In this document: piece by piece, positions 15,622 to 23,908 of the stretch | How the letters are laid out: each line of letters begins with the position of its first letter | Numbering within the stretch: the stretch's first letter is position 1 | Source: Candidatus Niyogibacteria bacterium | GTDB lineage: Bacteria > Patescibacteriota > Minisyncoccia > JACROR01 | Length of the DNA stretch: 56,475 nucleotides | Direction of reading: 5' to 3' | Assembly: GCA_016186495.1 (NCBI GenBank) | Contig: JACPLO010000001.1 | Location: 110,753 to 167,227 of the forward strand | Made by a program: the position numbers and the translations under genes | The notes under the pieces: generated by a model | The model's input: only the letters and a program-made list of their open reading frames with translations | Database searches by the model: none | What the model was told of the DNA's origin: nothing

Positions 15622-16485
15622 ATGCCGGAACTGCCCGAAGTAGAAACAATCAGGCGCGATCTTTGTAAAAAAATTATCGGTAAAAAAATTACCGTTGTTG
15701 AAATTCGCGAAAAAAAAATCGCCAAGCCGGACAGCCGAACGCTTATTAAAACGCTCTTGGGAAATAAATTTACGGCGATTGAACGGATCGGCAAACTTTT
15801 AATTTTTCATCTTAAGCGGAAAAATTTTTTTTTATTGGCGCATTTAAAGTTGACAGGACAGCTGGTTTATTGTCCTTTGGCTACGCCGCAAAAATTTACC
15901 CCGTTAAATAGTTGCGAAGCAAATTTAACGAGGTTCACCCGAACAATTATTTATTTTAACGACCAAAGCCGTCTTTATTTTAATGATCTTCGCAAATTCG
16001 GCTGGCTTAAAATAGCCGATAAAACGGAAAAAGAAAAAATTATAAAAGAAAGCTTCGGACCGGACGCGATTTCGAAAGATTTTAATTATCCTTATTTTAA
16101 AAACCGATTGGTCAGCCGAAAAAAAAGCCGGATTAAGGCGGTTCTTTTGGACCAGAGAATAACGGCCGGCATCGGCAATATCTATGCCGATGAATCTCTT
16201 TTTGCGGCCGGCTTGAAGCCGAGCCGGAAAGCCGGATCATTAAAAGACGCGGAAATTAAAAAATTGTTTGCGGCCGTTAAAAAGATTTTGAAAAAAGCGA
16301 TTAAGCGCCGCGGCACTTCAATTAGCGATTATGTTGACGGCCAAGGCCAGCCGGGAAATTTTTCGGAATATTTAAAAGTTTACCAGCGGGAAGGCAAAAA
16401 GTGTTTGCGCTGCAAAAAGGGAATAATAAAAAAAATATATGATAGCGGGCGCGGCACAAGATTTTGCGATTATTGCCAAAAATAA
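15622..16485 (+). CDS. mutM: Formamidopyrimidine-DNA glycosylase with palindromic element insertion
   Basis: A 287-aa base-excision repair glycosylase/lyase that removes oxidised purines. It begins MPELPEVETIRRDL (catalytic Pro2, Glu3), has a helix-two-turn-helix region with DQRITAGIGNIYADE, and ends with a zinc finger (CLRCKKG through FCDYCQK). The segment TPLNSCEANLTRF (about residues 93-105) is encoded by an in-frame palindromic element (15899-15933) in a loop just before IIYFNDQSRLYFNDLRKFGW. Typical proteins are about 270 aa; the excess matches the insertion. It may be co-transcribed with the flavoprotein gene upstream. Confidence 0.92.
   Translation: MPELPEVETIRRDLCKKIIGKKITVVEIREKKIAKPDSRTLIKTLLGNKFTAIERIGKLLIFHLKRKNFFLLAHLKLTGQLVYCPLATPQKFTPLNSCEANLTRFTRTIIYFNDQSRLYFNDLRKFGWLKIADKTEKEKIIKESFGPDAISKDFNYPYFKNRLVSRKKSRIKAVLLDQRITAGIGNIYADESLFAAGLKPSRKAGSLKDAEIKKLFAAVKKILKKAIKRRGTSISDYVDGQGQPGNFSEYLKVYQREGKKCLRCKKGIIKKIYDSGRGTRFCDYCQK
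15899..15933. repeat. Palindromic element inside mutM (copy C, reverse orientation)
   Basis: Arms CCCCGTTAAAT (15899-15909) and ATTTAACGAGG (15923-15933, one mismatch) flank the core AGTTGCGAAGCAA. It is the reverse complement of the pheT copy at 50993 and is translated in frame as part of MutM. Confidence 0.8.
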
Positions 16486-16526
16486 CTTTATTATCCGGCC
16501 GTTTTTTGGTATTATTTTATTAATGA

Positions 16527-16640
16527 ATCCCGTCAGAAGTTCAATCAAGCTTTATTATATTAAAATTAAAAGTAAGCGAAATCGCCTAACGGCTTACTTT
16601 AGTATAAACTTTGGACTTTTATGACAACTTCTAACGGGAT
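16527..16640. repeat. MITE-like element carrying the alaS start region (copy D)
   Basis: The left end ATCCCGTCAGAAGTT (16527-16541) is inverted at the right end as AACTTCTAACGGGAT (16626-16640) with one mismatch. The unit holds a hairpin (AAGTAAGC at 16570-16577 with GCTTACTT at 16592-16599), a TATAAA at 16603-16608 and the alaS ATG at 16621. The right end encodes alaS residues TSNGM. Confidence 0.65.
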
Positions 16641-18345
16641 GAATCATCAGGAAATCCGTAAAAAATTTTTGGATTTTTTTTCCGCCCGCGGATCGGCCGC
16701 GGGCGGAAATCATAAAATTATCGCTTCTTCTTCGCTTATTTCCGATGATCCTTCGGTGCTTTTAACCACCGCGGGAATGCAGCAATTTAAGCCGTATTAC
16801 CTCGGCGAAAAGAGCGCTTTGGAAGATTTTGGTTCAAAAAATGCCGTTTCAATCCAGAAATGTTTTCGCACTTCCGACATTGACGAAGTGGGGGATGAAT
16901 CGCATCTGACTTTTTTTGAAATGATGGGTAATTTTTCTTTCGGCGGCTATTGGAAAAAAGAAGCTATCCAATATGGCTATGATTTTATAACGAAAGAAAT
17001 AGGTTTGAGTATTGAGTATGTGACGGTCTTTGATCCGGAAAAAGTGCCGGCCGGCGATTGGCGAAAAAATGGCGTGCCTTTTGACAAAGAATCTTATGAA
17101 ATTTGGAAAAATATCGGCCTGCCGGAAGAAAAAATTGTTCGCGAGGGAATTGATGTTTTTTGGGGGCCGACCGGCAATGAGGGGCCATGCGGACCGACCA
17201 CGGAGATTTTTATAAAAAATGCCGATGGGAAGGCGGTTGAAATTTGGAACATAGTTTTTAATGAATTTTATTGCGATAAAGGTAAAAAACTGACCCGGGT
17301 AAAAATTCCCGGCGTGGATACCGGAATGGGGCTGGAACGGTTAGCGATGATTTTACAAGGCGTAAAAAATATTTTTGAAACTGATCTTTTTGCGCCGATT
17401 GTTGAAAAATTGCCGGCAGGAATAAACGAACGAATAAAAAGAATTTTTACTGATCATATACGTGCTATTGCATTTTTAATTTCTGACGGCGTACAACCAT
17501 CAAATAAAGAAGCCGGATATGTGCTGCGTCGTCTTATGCGGCGACTTATGGTGTACGGGGAAAAATGGGCGCTTGAACCATTATTTATGGCTGTAATAGG
17601 GCATTATCAATTTATATATCCGGAGCTTTCTTTTAAAACGATTGCTGAAATTTACCATACGGAACGAAATAAATTCTTAAAGACGCTTTCTCAAGGACTT
17701 CGCGAACTTGATCGATTACAGGCGGTTGATGCTCAATCTGCCTTTAAACTTTATGAAAGTTTTGGATTACCGTATGAGATTATTAAAGAAAGGGGCGAGG
17801 TAAGGGCGATGGTGTTGACTCGTGAAGCATTTGATGCGGAATTCAAAAAACATCAGGATATTTCGCGCGCGGGCGCGGCAAAAAAATTCAAAGGCGGATT
17901 GGCGGAAACCGGCGCGATGGAAATAAAATATCATACGGCCACCCATCTTTTAAATCAGGCGCTTCGCCAAATTTTGGGAGAGCAGATAACGCAGAAAGGA
18001 AGCAATATTACGTCCGAGCGCCTGCGTTTTGATTTTTCCCATTCTCAAAAACTGACGGAAGAGGAAAAACAAAAAGTGGAAGAGATTGTCAATCAAAAAA
18101 TAAAAGAAGCTCTGCCCGTGTCTTTTGAAGAAATGAGCGTGAAGGAAGCGAAAAAAATCGGCGCGTTGGGAGAATTTGAACATAAATACGGCGATAAAGT
18201 CAAAGTTTATAAGATCGGCGATTTCAGCAAAGAAATTTGCGGCGGGCCTCACGTTGGCAACACTCAAGAGCTCGGACATTTTAAAATTAAAAAAGAAGAA
18301 GCGGTGGCGGCGGGTGTGCGCCGGATAAAAGCCGTGTTAGAATAG
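16621..18345 (+). CDS. alaS: Alanyl-tRNA synthetase, short form
   Basis: A 574-aa class II synthetase that charges tRNA-Ala. The catalytic domain (residues about 6-250) has SDDPSVLLTTAGMQQFKPYY, CFRTSDIDEVGDESHLTFFEMMGNFSFG and the motif-3 GVDTGMGLERLAMIL. A tRNA-recognition region (HIRAIAFLISDG and VLRRLMRRLM) and an editing domain with HTATHLLNQAL followed by CGGPHV zinc/editing residues come next. Standard bacterial AlaRS is about 870 aa; the C-terminal DHHA1/C-Ala oligomerisation part is absent. Residues 3-7 derive from a MITE-like element. Codon choice around 17450-17800 looks less AT-biased than the flanks. Confidence 0.92.
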   Translation: MTTSNGMNHQEIRKKFLDFFSARGSAAGGNHKIIASSSLISDDPSVLLTTAGMQQFKPYYLGEKSALEDFGSKNAVSIQKCFRTSDIDEVGDESHLTFFEMMGNFSFGGYWKKEAIQYGYDFITKEIGLSIEYVTVFDPEKVPAGDWRKNGVPFDKESYEIWKNIGLPEEKIVREGIDVFWGPTGNEGPCGPTTEIFIKNADGKAVEIWNIVFNEFYCDKGKKLTRVKIPGVDTGMGLERLAMILQGVKNIFETDLFAPIVEKLPAGINERIKRIFTDHIRAIAFLISDGVQPSNKEAGYVLRRLMRRLMVYGEKWALEPLFMAVIGHYQFIYPELSFKTIAEIYHTERNKFLKTLSQGLRELDRLQAVDAQSAFKLYESFGLPYEIIKERGEVRAMVLTREAFDAEFKKHQDISRAGAAKKFKGGLAETGAMEIKYHTATHLLNQALRQILGEQITQKGSNITSERLRFDFSHSQKLTEEEKQKVEEIVNQKIKEALPVSFEEMSVKEAKKIGALGEFEHKYGDKVKVYKIGDFSKEICGGPHVGNTQELGHFKIKKEEAVAAGVRRIKAVLE

Positions 18346-18360
18346 AAATAAATAATCGTT

Positions 18361-19782
18361 ATGTTTGGCAAAAATCATAAAATCGATTCTTCGGAAAATA
18401 CCGCTTTTTTCGCGCGAAAAAAAAATATGAGCGATATGGTTTCGCGGATTGAATTTAAAAAACCGGAAGCTGTTTTGAAAAAAAAAATGCCGGAAAAATG
18501 CCATATTTGCAAATGGTTTTTCAATTTTTTATTTTCGGCGTTTCGTTTTTTTAAAGATTTCTTTAAAAATTCCGCAAACCCCGTTAAATTTCGCGAAGTT
18601 TACCCTGTTAAATTTACCCCACAACTATTTAACAGGGTAAAACATTTAACTAAGGTAAAAAAGAAAAAAATAGCCATTTTTTTGCTGGCGGCCTTTTTAA
18701 TTATTTTAGGATCTTGGCTGTTTTTGAAAAATTTTTCCCGGCTTACTTTAAAAATCACTCCTCATCAGGAATTTTTTAAAGCGGAAATTGTTTTAAAGGG
18801 AAAAAAAGACGGCCTTTTTGACTTTCCTATTGAAATTATCAGTTTTAAAATTACGGAAGAAGATTCTCGGCCGATAAACGGCAAGAAAGAGATAAAAAAT
18901 AAAGCCCGCGGGCGAATCGTTGTTTATAATGCTTTCAGCTCGGAAGATCAAGTGTTGGTAAAACGCACGCGTTTTGAGACGGCTGACGGAAAAATTTACA
19001 GAATTTCCGAACAAATTACCGTCCCCGGAGCGGAAATAAAAGATGGGAAAATAATTCCCAGTTCCGTTGAAACGGAAATATCCGCCGATCAGCCCGGTGA
19101 AGAATATAATATCGGTTTAACCGATTTTACCATTCCCGGTTTTAAAGGCACGGATCGTTATTCCAAATTTTACGCGCGGTCAAAGACTCCCATGGAAGGA
19201 GGATTCATCGGAATGGCGCGGGTAGTTTCCGAAAAAGACGCGGAAGAAGCAAAGATTTTATTAAAAAATAAATTAGCGGAAAAAATCGATCAGGAATATA
19301 AAAAGCAAATTCCCGAAGATTTAATTTTACTTGAAGGCGCTTCCGAGATTTTTTACGAAGAAGCTGTTTTTACGCCGTTGGTCGGAGAAAAAGGTGAAAA
19401 TTTGACAGCGGCTTTGGCCGCGAATTTTAAGGGTATTTTGATTAAAAAGGAATATTTTTCAAAAGCGCTGGTTAACGCTTATTTGGGTTCTGATTTTATA
19501 AACAGCGCGGCTGCGGCGAATATTGATCAGCTTGGCAAAAAAATCATCAGCCGGGATTTTGAAAAAGGAGAGATTGTTTTAAAAATAAATAATGTTCATT
19601 TGGTATGGAATCTTAATGAATCAGAATTGAAAAACAGCCTTTTAACGGAAAATAAATCGTTTAATGAGATATTCAATGCTCATGATGAAATTAAAAGGGC
19701 GGAGCTTATTTTTTGGCCTTCATGGTGGCAGAGAATTCCTAATAATGCCGAAAGAATAAAAATAGAAAGAGTGTTAGAGTGA
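18361..19782 (+). CDS. Membrane-anchored protein, baseplate J-like domain (CPR type)
   Basis: A 473-aa protein with a cytoplasmic Lys-rich N-terminus, one membrane helix (IAIFLLAAFLIILGSWLFL, about residues 104-122) and a large outer domain. Segments such as ARGRIVVYNAFSSEDQVLVKRTRFETADGKIYRI and DQPGEEYNIGLTDFTIPGF resemble the baseplate J/gp47-like domain often annotated in Parcubacteria membrane proteins. The function is unknown. Residues about 73-93 (NPVKFREVYPVKFTPQLFNR) are encoded by a palindromic element pair and lie between the N-terminus and the membrane helix. A promoter for the ribosomal operon follows. Confidence 0.6.
   Translation: MFGKNHKIDSSENTAFFARKKNMSDMVSRIEFKKPEAVLKKKMPEKCHICKWFFNFLFSAFRFFKDFFKNSANPVKFREVYPVKFTPQLFNRVKHLTKVKKKKIAIFLLAAFLIILGSWLFLKNFSRLTLKITPHQEFFKAEIVLKGKKDGLFDFPIEIISFKITEEDSRPINGKKEIKNKARGRIVVYNAFSSEDQVLVKRTRFETADGKIYRISEQITVPGAEIKDGKIIPSSVETEISADQPGEEYNIGLTDFTIPGFKGTDRYSKFYARSKTPMEGGFIGMARVVSEKDAEEAKILLKNKLAEKIDQEYKKQIPEDLILLEGASEIFYEEAVFTPLVGEKGENLTAALAANFKGILIKKEYFSKALVNAYLGSDFINSAAAANIDQLGKKIISRDFEKGEIVLKINNVHLVWNLNESELKNSLLTENKSFNEIFNAHDEIKRAELIFWPSWWQRIPNNAERIKIERVLE
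18579..18637. repeat. Palindromic element pair in a membrane protein gene (copy E)
   Basis: A partial unit CCCCGTTAAATTTCGCGAAG (18579-18598) is followed by a full unit with arms CCCTGTTAAAT (18603-18613) and ATTTAACAGGG (18627-18637). Compared with other copies both arms carry the matching C-to-T and G-to-A change, so pairing is kept. The reading frame (PVKF) is the same as in pheT and rpoA. Confidence 0.75.
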
Positions 19783-19784
19783 GA

Positions 19785-19827
19785 AATTCCTAACAGGGTT
19801 GACTCTTCTGGATAACTGCTTTATTAT
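19785..19827 (+). promoter_or_regulatory. Promoter of the infA ribosomal operon, overlapping a repeat end
   Basis: TTGACT (19799-19804), 17 bp, TATTAT (19822-19827); a TATAAT three bases further on is an alternative. The -35 box partly lies in AATTCCTAACAGGGTT (19785-19800), which resembles a right end of the palindromic element family. The leader to the infA ATG would be about 10-13 nt. Confidence 0.5.
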
Positions 19828-19846
19828 AATAATTTCAGGCATTTAA

Positions 19847-20077
19847 ATGGCCAAAGAACAGCAAAATAAAAACATAAAAGTTGGGACAGTAGTGGAAGCT
19901 CTTCCTAATGCCGTATTTAAGGTTGAAATTGACAATAAAATTAATAATGGAAAAGTAATGGCTCATTTATCAGGAAAAATGAGGATGAATCATATCAAAG
20001 TGCTGGTAGGCGATACGGTTAAGATTGAGCTCGGCCTTTATGATGAAACTAAAGGAAGGATTATTCAGCGATTATGA
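19847..20077 (+). CDS. infA: Translation initiation factor IF-1
   Basis: A 76-aa S1/OB-fold protein that binds the ribosomal A site during initiation. The family pattern is clear: [42 protein letters not shown] and TKGRIIQR. It opens the infA-rpmJ-rpsM-rpsK-rpsD-rpoA-rplQ string, the usual 3' part of the alpha operon. Confidence 0.95.
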   Translation: MAKEQQNKNIKVGTVVEALPNAVFKVEIDNKINNGKVMAHLSGKMRMNHIKVLVGDTVKIELGLYDETKGRIIQRL

Positions 20078-20086
20078 ACCCTTAAA

Positions 20087-20200
20087 ATGAAAGTTCAAGC
20101 ATCGGTTAAAAAAATTTGTAAAAATTGTAAAACAATTCGTCGAAAAGGGCGAGTTTGTGTTATTTGCAAGAATCCTAAACATAAACAAAGACAAGGATAA
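20087..20200 (+). CDS. rpmJ: 50S ribosomal protein L36
   Basis: A 37-aa zinc-ribbon protein: [15 protein letters not shown], then [17 protein letters not shown]. The Cys-x2-Cys, downstream Cys and the His of PKHKQRQG are the zinc ligands of the family. It lies between infA and rpsM with 9- and 13-bp gaps, the standard position. Confidence 0.95.
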   Translation: MKVQASVKKICKNCKTIRRKGRVCVICKNPKHKQRQG

Positions 20201-20213
20201 TATTTAATTTAAT

Positions 20214-20594
20214 ATGAGAATTGCCGGAACAGAAATTCCCGAAAAAAAGAAATTAAAAATAGCTTTAACCTATATTTACGGCATAGGGCGTAATAAAGCT
20301 GATCAAATTTTAAACAAATCCGGCATTTCTTCTGAAAAGAAGGCCGCGGAATTGTCTTCGGCCGAGATTGGCAAATTGAGAAAAATCGTTGAAGAGGATC
20401 CTTTTGTTGACGGAAATTTAACCAGAATAGTGTCCACGAATATTAAACGTTTACGCGACATTGGTTGTTACAGGGGAATCAGGCATCAAAAAGGCTTGCC
20501 GGTAAAGGGCCAGCGCACTAAAACTAATGCCCGGACGCGGCGCGGCGCCAGAAAAACGATGGGCAGCGGCCGAAGAAAAGTTGAAAAGAAATAA
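20214..20594 (+). CDS. rpsM: 30S ribosomal protein S13
   Basis: A 126-aa head protein of the small subunit. It has the helix-hairpin-helix start MRIAGTEIPEKKKLKIALTYIYGIGRNKA and the C-terminal RGIRHQKGLPVKGQRTKTNARTRRG, which reaches tRNA in the P site. Length is normal for the family. Confidence 0.96.
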   Translation: MRIAGTEIPEKKKLKIALTYIYGIGRNKADQILNKSGISSEKKAAELSSAEIGKLRKIVEEDPFVDGNLTRIVSTNIKRLRDIGCYRGIRHQKGLPVKGQRTKTNARTRRGARKTMGSGRRKVEKK

Positions 20595-20611
20595 TTTGGA
20601 TTTATAGTTTT

Positions 20612-21046
20612 ATGGGTAAAAAACGTATTATAAAAAAATCAGCGGGCGGCGTTAATCGCGAATTAAAATCAAGAGCTTTAAGCCGGGCGCCGAAAAAAAA
20701 GGTATCCGAAGGGATTTTGCGCGTTTGCGCCACTTATAATAACACGCTTGTTTCTCTCACGGATATTGCCGGAAATGTTTTGGTTTGGTCTTCAGCCGGA
20801 GCATTGGGATTTAAAGGAACGAGGAAAAGCACTCCTTATGCCGCTTCCAAAGTTTCAGAATTAATCGCGGAACAAGCTAAAATGATGGGGGTGCGAAAGG
20901 TTGGAATTATGGTAAAAGGAATCGGCGCCGGAAGAGAGTCGGCGATAAGATCTTTTGCCCTTAAAGGATTTGATATTTCTTACGTGAAAGATGTCACTCC
21001 TTTGCCTCATAACGGCCCTCGTCCGCCAAAACCGAGAAGAGTATAA
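20612..21046 (+). CDS. rpsK: 30S ribosomal protein S11
   Basis: A 144-aa platform protein of the small subunit. Hallmarks are CATYNNTLVSLTDIAGN, GFKGTRKSTPYAA and the C-terminal DVTPLPHNGPRPPKPRRV. The N-terminus carries a basic extension of about 25 residues (MGKKRIIKKSAGGVNRELKS) compared with many bacteria. Confidence 0.96.
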   Translation: MGKKRIIKKSAGGVNRELKSRALSRAPKKKVSEGILRVCATYNNTLVSLTDIAGNVLVWSSAGALGFKGTRKSTPYAASKVSELIAEQAKMMGVRKVGIMVKGIGAGRESAIRSFALKGFDISYVKDVTPLPHNGPRPPKPRRV

Positions 21047-21060
21047 TAAAATAACCTAAA

Positions 21061-21681
21061 ATGCTTGATTTAAAATGTAAAAAATGCAGACGCGCGGGAG
21101 AAAAACTCTTTTTAAAGGGAGATCGTTGTTTTACTCCTAAATGCGCAATGATTAAAAAATCTTATTCGCCCGGCGTTCACGGCAAGTCTAAGAAAAGAAA
21201 AAGATTGTCGGAATACAGCCTTCAACTACAAGAAAAACAGAAACTTAAATTTATGTACGGTTTGCGCGAAAAACAATTCAGTAATTACATTGCAAAATCA
21301 ATCGCGCGTAACATTGAAAGCGGCAAAGCTTTATTGGAATTTTTAGAATCCAGATTAGATAACGCGGTTTTTAGATGCGGGTTTGCTCTTTCGCGGACGA
21401 TGGCCAGGCAGATGGTTAGTCACGGCCATATTTTAGTCAATGGTCGAAAGATTAATATTCCTTCTTACGGCGTTAAACCTGAAGATACGATTCAACTGCG
21501 CCCGCAAAGTTTAAATAAAGGAATTTTCAGCAATCTTGATTTATTTTTAAAAAAACATAAGGCCGCGCCGTGGTTAAGTGTTGATAAATCAAAAAAAGAA
21601 TGTAGAATTTTAACTAAGCCGTCAGATGAAGCGTTTTCCGGCATAAATATCAATGCGATAATAGAATTTTATTCACGTTAA
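21061..21681 (+). CDS. rpsD: 30S ribosomal protein S4, zinc-binding form
   Basis: A 206-aa primary 16S-binding protein. The N-terminus keeps a zinc-type set of cysteines (CKKCRRAGEKLFLKGDRCFTPKC), so this is the C+ form. YSPGVHGKSKKRKRLSEYSLQLQEKQK and the S4 RNA-binding domain (LDNAVFRCGFALSRTMARQMVSHGHILVNG) follow. The zinc form fits the zinc-form L36 of the same operon. Confidence 0.95.
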   Translation: MLDLKCKKCRRAGEKLFLKGDRCFTPKCAMIKKSYSPGVHGKSKKRKRLSEYSLQLQEKQKLKFMYGLREKQFSNYIAKSIARNIESGKALLEFLESRLDNAVFRCGFALSRTMARQMVSHGHILVNGRKINIPSYGVKPEDTIQLRPQSLNKGIFSNLDLFLKKHKAAPWLSVDKSKKECRILTKPSDEAFSGININAIIEFYSR

Positions 21682-21692
21682 TCTAAAAAAAA

Positions 21693-22682
21693 ATGGAAAT
21701 AATATTACCATCTAAACCAAAAATTATTGAAGAAACCGAATTCAAGGGTGTTTATGAAATTGAAGGCTTATATCCGGGTTATGGCCACACTTTAGGCAAT
21801 AGTTTAAGAAGAATACTTCTTTCTTCTTTGCCCGGCGCGGCGATTATTACGGTTAAAATAAGCGGCGTGGAACACGAATTTTCCACGATTGAAGGAGTAA
21901 AAGAAGACGTTATTAATATACTTTTGAATCTTAAAAATATTCGTTTGAAGATCCATGCCGAAGAGCCTCAGATTCTTACTTTAAGAGCGGAAAAACAAAA
22001 AAAGATAACCGCCAAAGACATTAAAACTCCTTCTCAAGTGGAAATTATCAATAAGGACGCGCCGATCGCGACTTTAACTTCAAAAAACAGCAAATTAAAC
22101 GCTGAAATTGTTGCGATAAAAGGCATCGGTTATGTTCCTCGCGAAATGATCGTGAAAGATAAAGTTGAAGTCGGAACTATGGTGCTTGACGCGATTTTTA
22201 CGCCGATTAAAAAAGTAAACTACGAGGTGGAAAATATGCGGGTCGGCGACCGGACGGATTTCAACCGTTTGCGGATTTCATTGCAAACTGACGGAACGAT
22301 TTCTCCAAAAGAAGCCTTTGAAAGCGCGGTGAATATAATGATTAAACAGCTGAAAGCCATTTCCGGCTGGAAAGAATCGGAAATGAAAGAGGATAAAGAG
22401 GCGCCCCAGTTAAAAAATGTTGTTTTATCTAAAAAAGAAACGCCGGAAAAAATAAACCCCGTTAAATTTCGCGGAGCGAAAGATTTAACTGGGGTAAAAA
22501 TAGAAGACCTGAATCTTTCCTCGCGCATTCTTAGCGCTCTTAAAGAAGCAGGCATCAAAACAATCGGCGGTTTAACCAAGAAAAAGGAAGAAAATTTATT
22601 AAAGATTGAAGGTTTTGGAAAAAAAGCGCTTGAAGAAATTAAAGAATCGCTTAATAATTTAGGATTGTCGCTTAAAGAATAA
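21693..22682 (+). CDS. rpoA: RNA polymerase alpha subunit with element insertion in the linker
   Basis: A 329-aa alpha subunit. The N-terminal dimerisation domain (about 1-230) has GYGHTLGNSLRRILLSSLPG and PREMIVKDKVEVGTM. The C-terminal HhH domain (about 272-329) has LNLSSRILSALKEAGIKTIGGL and LLKIEGFGKKALEEIKE. In the flexible linker, residues about 255-268 (NPVKFRGAKDLTGVK) are encoded by a palindromic element (22457-22494), a position where an insertion should be tolerated. Confidence 0.96.
   Translation: MEIILPSKPKIIEETEFKGVYEIEGLYPGYGHTLGNSLRRILLSSLPGAAIITVKISGVEHEFSTIEGVKEDVINILLNLKNIRLKIHAEEPQILTLRAEKQKKITAKDIKTPSQVEIINKDAPIATLTSKNSKLNAEIVAIKGIGYVPREMIVKDKVEVGTMVLDAIFTPIKKVNYEVENMRVGDRTDFNRLRISLQTDGTISPKEAFESAVNIMIKQLKAISGWKESEMKEDKEAPQLKNVVLSKKETPEKINPVKFRGAKDLTGVKIEDLNLSSRILSALKEAGIKTIGGLTKKKEENLLKIEGFGKKALEEIKESLNNLGLSLKE
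22457..22494. repeat. Palindromic element inside rpoA (copy G)
   Basis: Arms CCCCGTTAAAT (22457-22467) and ATTTAACTGGGG (22483-22494, one extra base) enclose the inner hairpin TTCGCGGAGCGAA (22468-22480). It is translated in the same frame (NPVKF) as the pheT and 18579 copies. Confidence 0.8.
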
Positions 22683-22684
22683 AT

Positions 22685-23032
22685 ATGAGGCATCAGAAAA
22701 AAAACAGAAAATTCGGGTTAGTGCGGAAAGTAAGGCGAGCGCTTTTAAAAGGGCTTAGCCGGTCTTTGATAAAATATGAGCGCATAAAAACCACCGAAGC
22801 TAAAGCAAAAGAACTGCGCCCTTTAGTGGAGCGCTTGGTCACAAAATCAAAGATAGACACGATCCATCATCGCCGTCGCGCGGCGCGCCTGCTCGGCAAA
22901 GAAGAAACAAAAAAAATTTTCACGGAAATCGCTCCGCGTTATCTTGAACGATCGGGAGGATATACGCGGATTGTTAAATTACAAAGAAGAAAAAAAGACG
23001 ATGCCCGAATGGCGATAATTGAATTTATATGA
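22685..23032 (+). CDS. rplQ: 50S ribosomal protein L17
   Basis: A 115-aa large-subunit protein that starts 2 bp after rpoA. The signature is MRHQKKNRKFGLVRKVRRALLKGLSRSLIKYERIKTTEAKAKELRP, with the C-terminal GGYTRIVKLQRRKKDDARMAIIEF. It overlaps rplM by 4 bp (ATGA). Confidence 0.96.
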   Translation: MRHQKKNRKFGLVRKVRRALLKGLSRSLIKYERIKTTEAKAKELRPLVERLVTKSKIDTIHHRRRAARLLGKEETKKIFTEIAPRYLERSGGYTRIVKLQRRKKDDARMAIIEFI

Positions 23033-23373
23033 CGGAGCATGAAATAGACGTTAAAGGAAAAAGTTTAGGCCGCGCCGCTTCGGAAGCGGCGGCGATTTTA
23101 CGCGGCAAGAATCGGCCGGATTTCGTTCCGCATCTCGCGCCAAAAATAAAGCTAAAAATTTTAAACGTGAACGGGATTAATATCAAAGAAGCAAAAAAAG
23201 AAAAAAAATTTTATAAACGTTATTCCGGTTATCCTTCCGGTTTGAAAGAAATTAAAATGAAAGATGTTTTGGTGAAAGACAGCCGCGAGGTTTTTCGCAA
23301 AGCAGTTTGGGGAATGCTTCCAAAAAATAAATTAAGATCCGAAATGATTAAAAATTTACTTTTTGAAAAATAG
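23029..23373 (+). CDS. rplM: 50S ribosomal protein L13, short form
   Basis: A 114-aa large-subunit protein with KGKSLGRAASEAAAILRGKNRPDFVPHL, YKRYSGYPSGLKE and AVWGMLPKNKLRSEMIKNL. Typical bacterial L13 is about 142 aa; both the N-terminal leader and the C-terminal HPH segment are missing here. The ATG overlaps the rplQ stop as ATGA. Confidence 0.93.
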   Translation: MTEHEIDVKGKSLGRAASEAAAILRGKNRPDFVPHLAPKIKLKILNVNGINIKEAKKEKKFYKRYSGYPSGLKEIKMKDVLVKDSREVFRKAVWGMLPKNKLRSEMIKNLLFEK

Positions 23374-23374
23374 A

Positions 23375-23890
23375 ATGTTATCTTCAAATTTAAAAAAAGA
23401 GAAAGTGGATAAAAAAAAGACGCCTAAACCAAAACTTGAAAAAATCGCTGTCCATAAAAAGAAAATAATTCCTGAAAAAACCGTTGATAACGGAAAAAAA
23501 GATCAAAATTATATTGAAGGCGTGGGAAGAAGAAAGACTTCGGTTGCCAGAGTCAGGATTATTGAGGGCGGCAAGAATTTTATTGTGAACGGAAAGGATT
23601 ATGCGGCATATTTTCCTACTTTGGAGATGAAGCGGATTGTTGATGGCGCTTTTGATAAAGTGGGCGTTTTGAATCGTTTCGGAGCAGAAGCGCATATTTA
23701 CGGCGGCGGCATTCATTCCCAGGCGGAAGCGCTTCGCCACGGTTTAGCCCGCGCGCTGGTAAAATACAACGCTGATTTCAGAAAACGGCTTAAAAAATCC
23801 AGTTATTTGAAACGCGATCCTCGAATGAAAGAACGCCGCAAATTCGGCCTTAAAAAAGCCAGAAAATCCCCGCAGTGGAAGAAAAGATAA
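23375..23890 (+). CDS. rpsI: 30S ribosomal protein S9 with Lys-rich N-terminal extension
   Basis: 171 aa from the ATG at 23375, one base after the rplM stop. The core starts at about residue 47 (YIEGVGRRKTSVARVRI) and ends with the conserved basic tail KERRKFGLKKARKSPQWKKR that contacts P-site tRNA. The first 45 residues are a Lys-rich extension without counterpart in typical S9 (about 130 aa). The stop codon lies inside a 14-bp perfect hairpin, probably the operon terminator. Confidence 0.95.
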   Translation: MLSSNLKKEKVDKKKTPKPKLEKIAVHKKKIIPEKTVDNGKKDQNYIEGVGRRKTSVARVRIIEGGKNFIVNGKDYAAYFPTLEMKRIVDGAFDKVGVLNRFGAEAHIYGGGIHSQAEALRHGLARALVKYNADFRKRLKKSSYLKRDPRMKERRKFGLKKARKSPQWKKR

Positions 23891-23908
23891 TCACTTATCT
23901 TTTCTTCC
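23877..23908 (+). terminator. Perfect 14-bp hairpin at the rpsI stop
   Basis: GGAAGAAAAGATAA (23877-23890) pairs perfectly with TTATCTTTTCTTCC (23895-23908) over a 4-nt loop. It covers the last codons and stop of rpsI. No long T run follows, so termination strength is uncertain; RNA 3'-end protection is another role. Confidence 0.5.
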
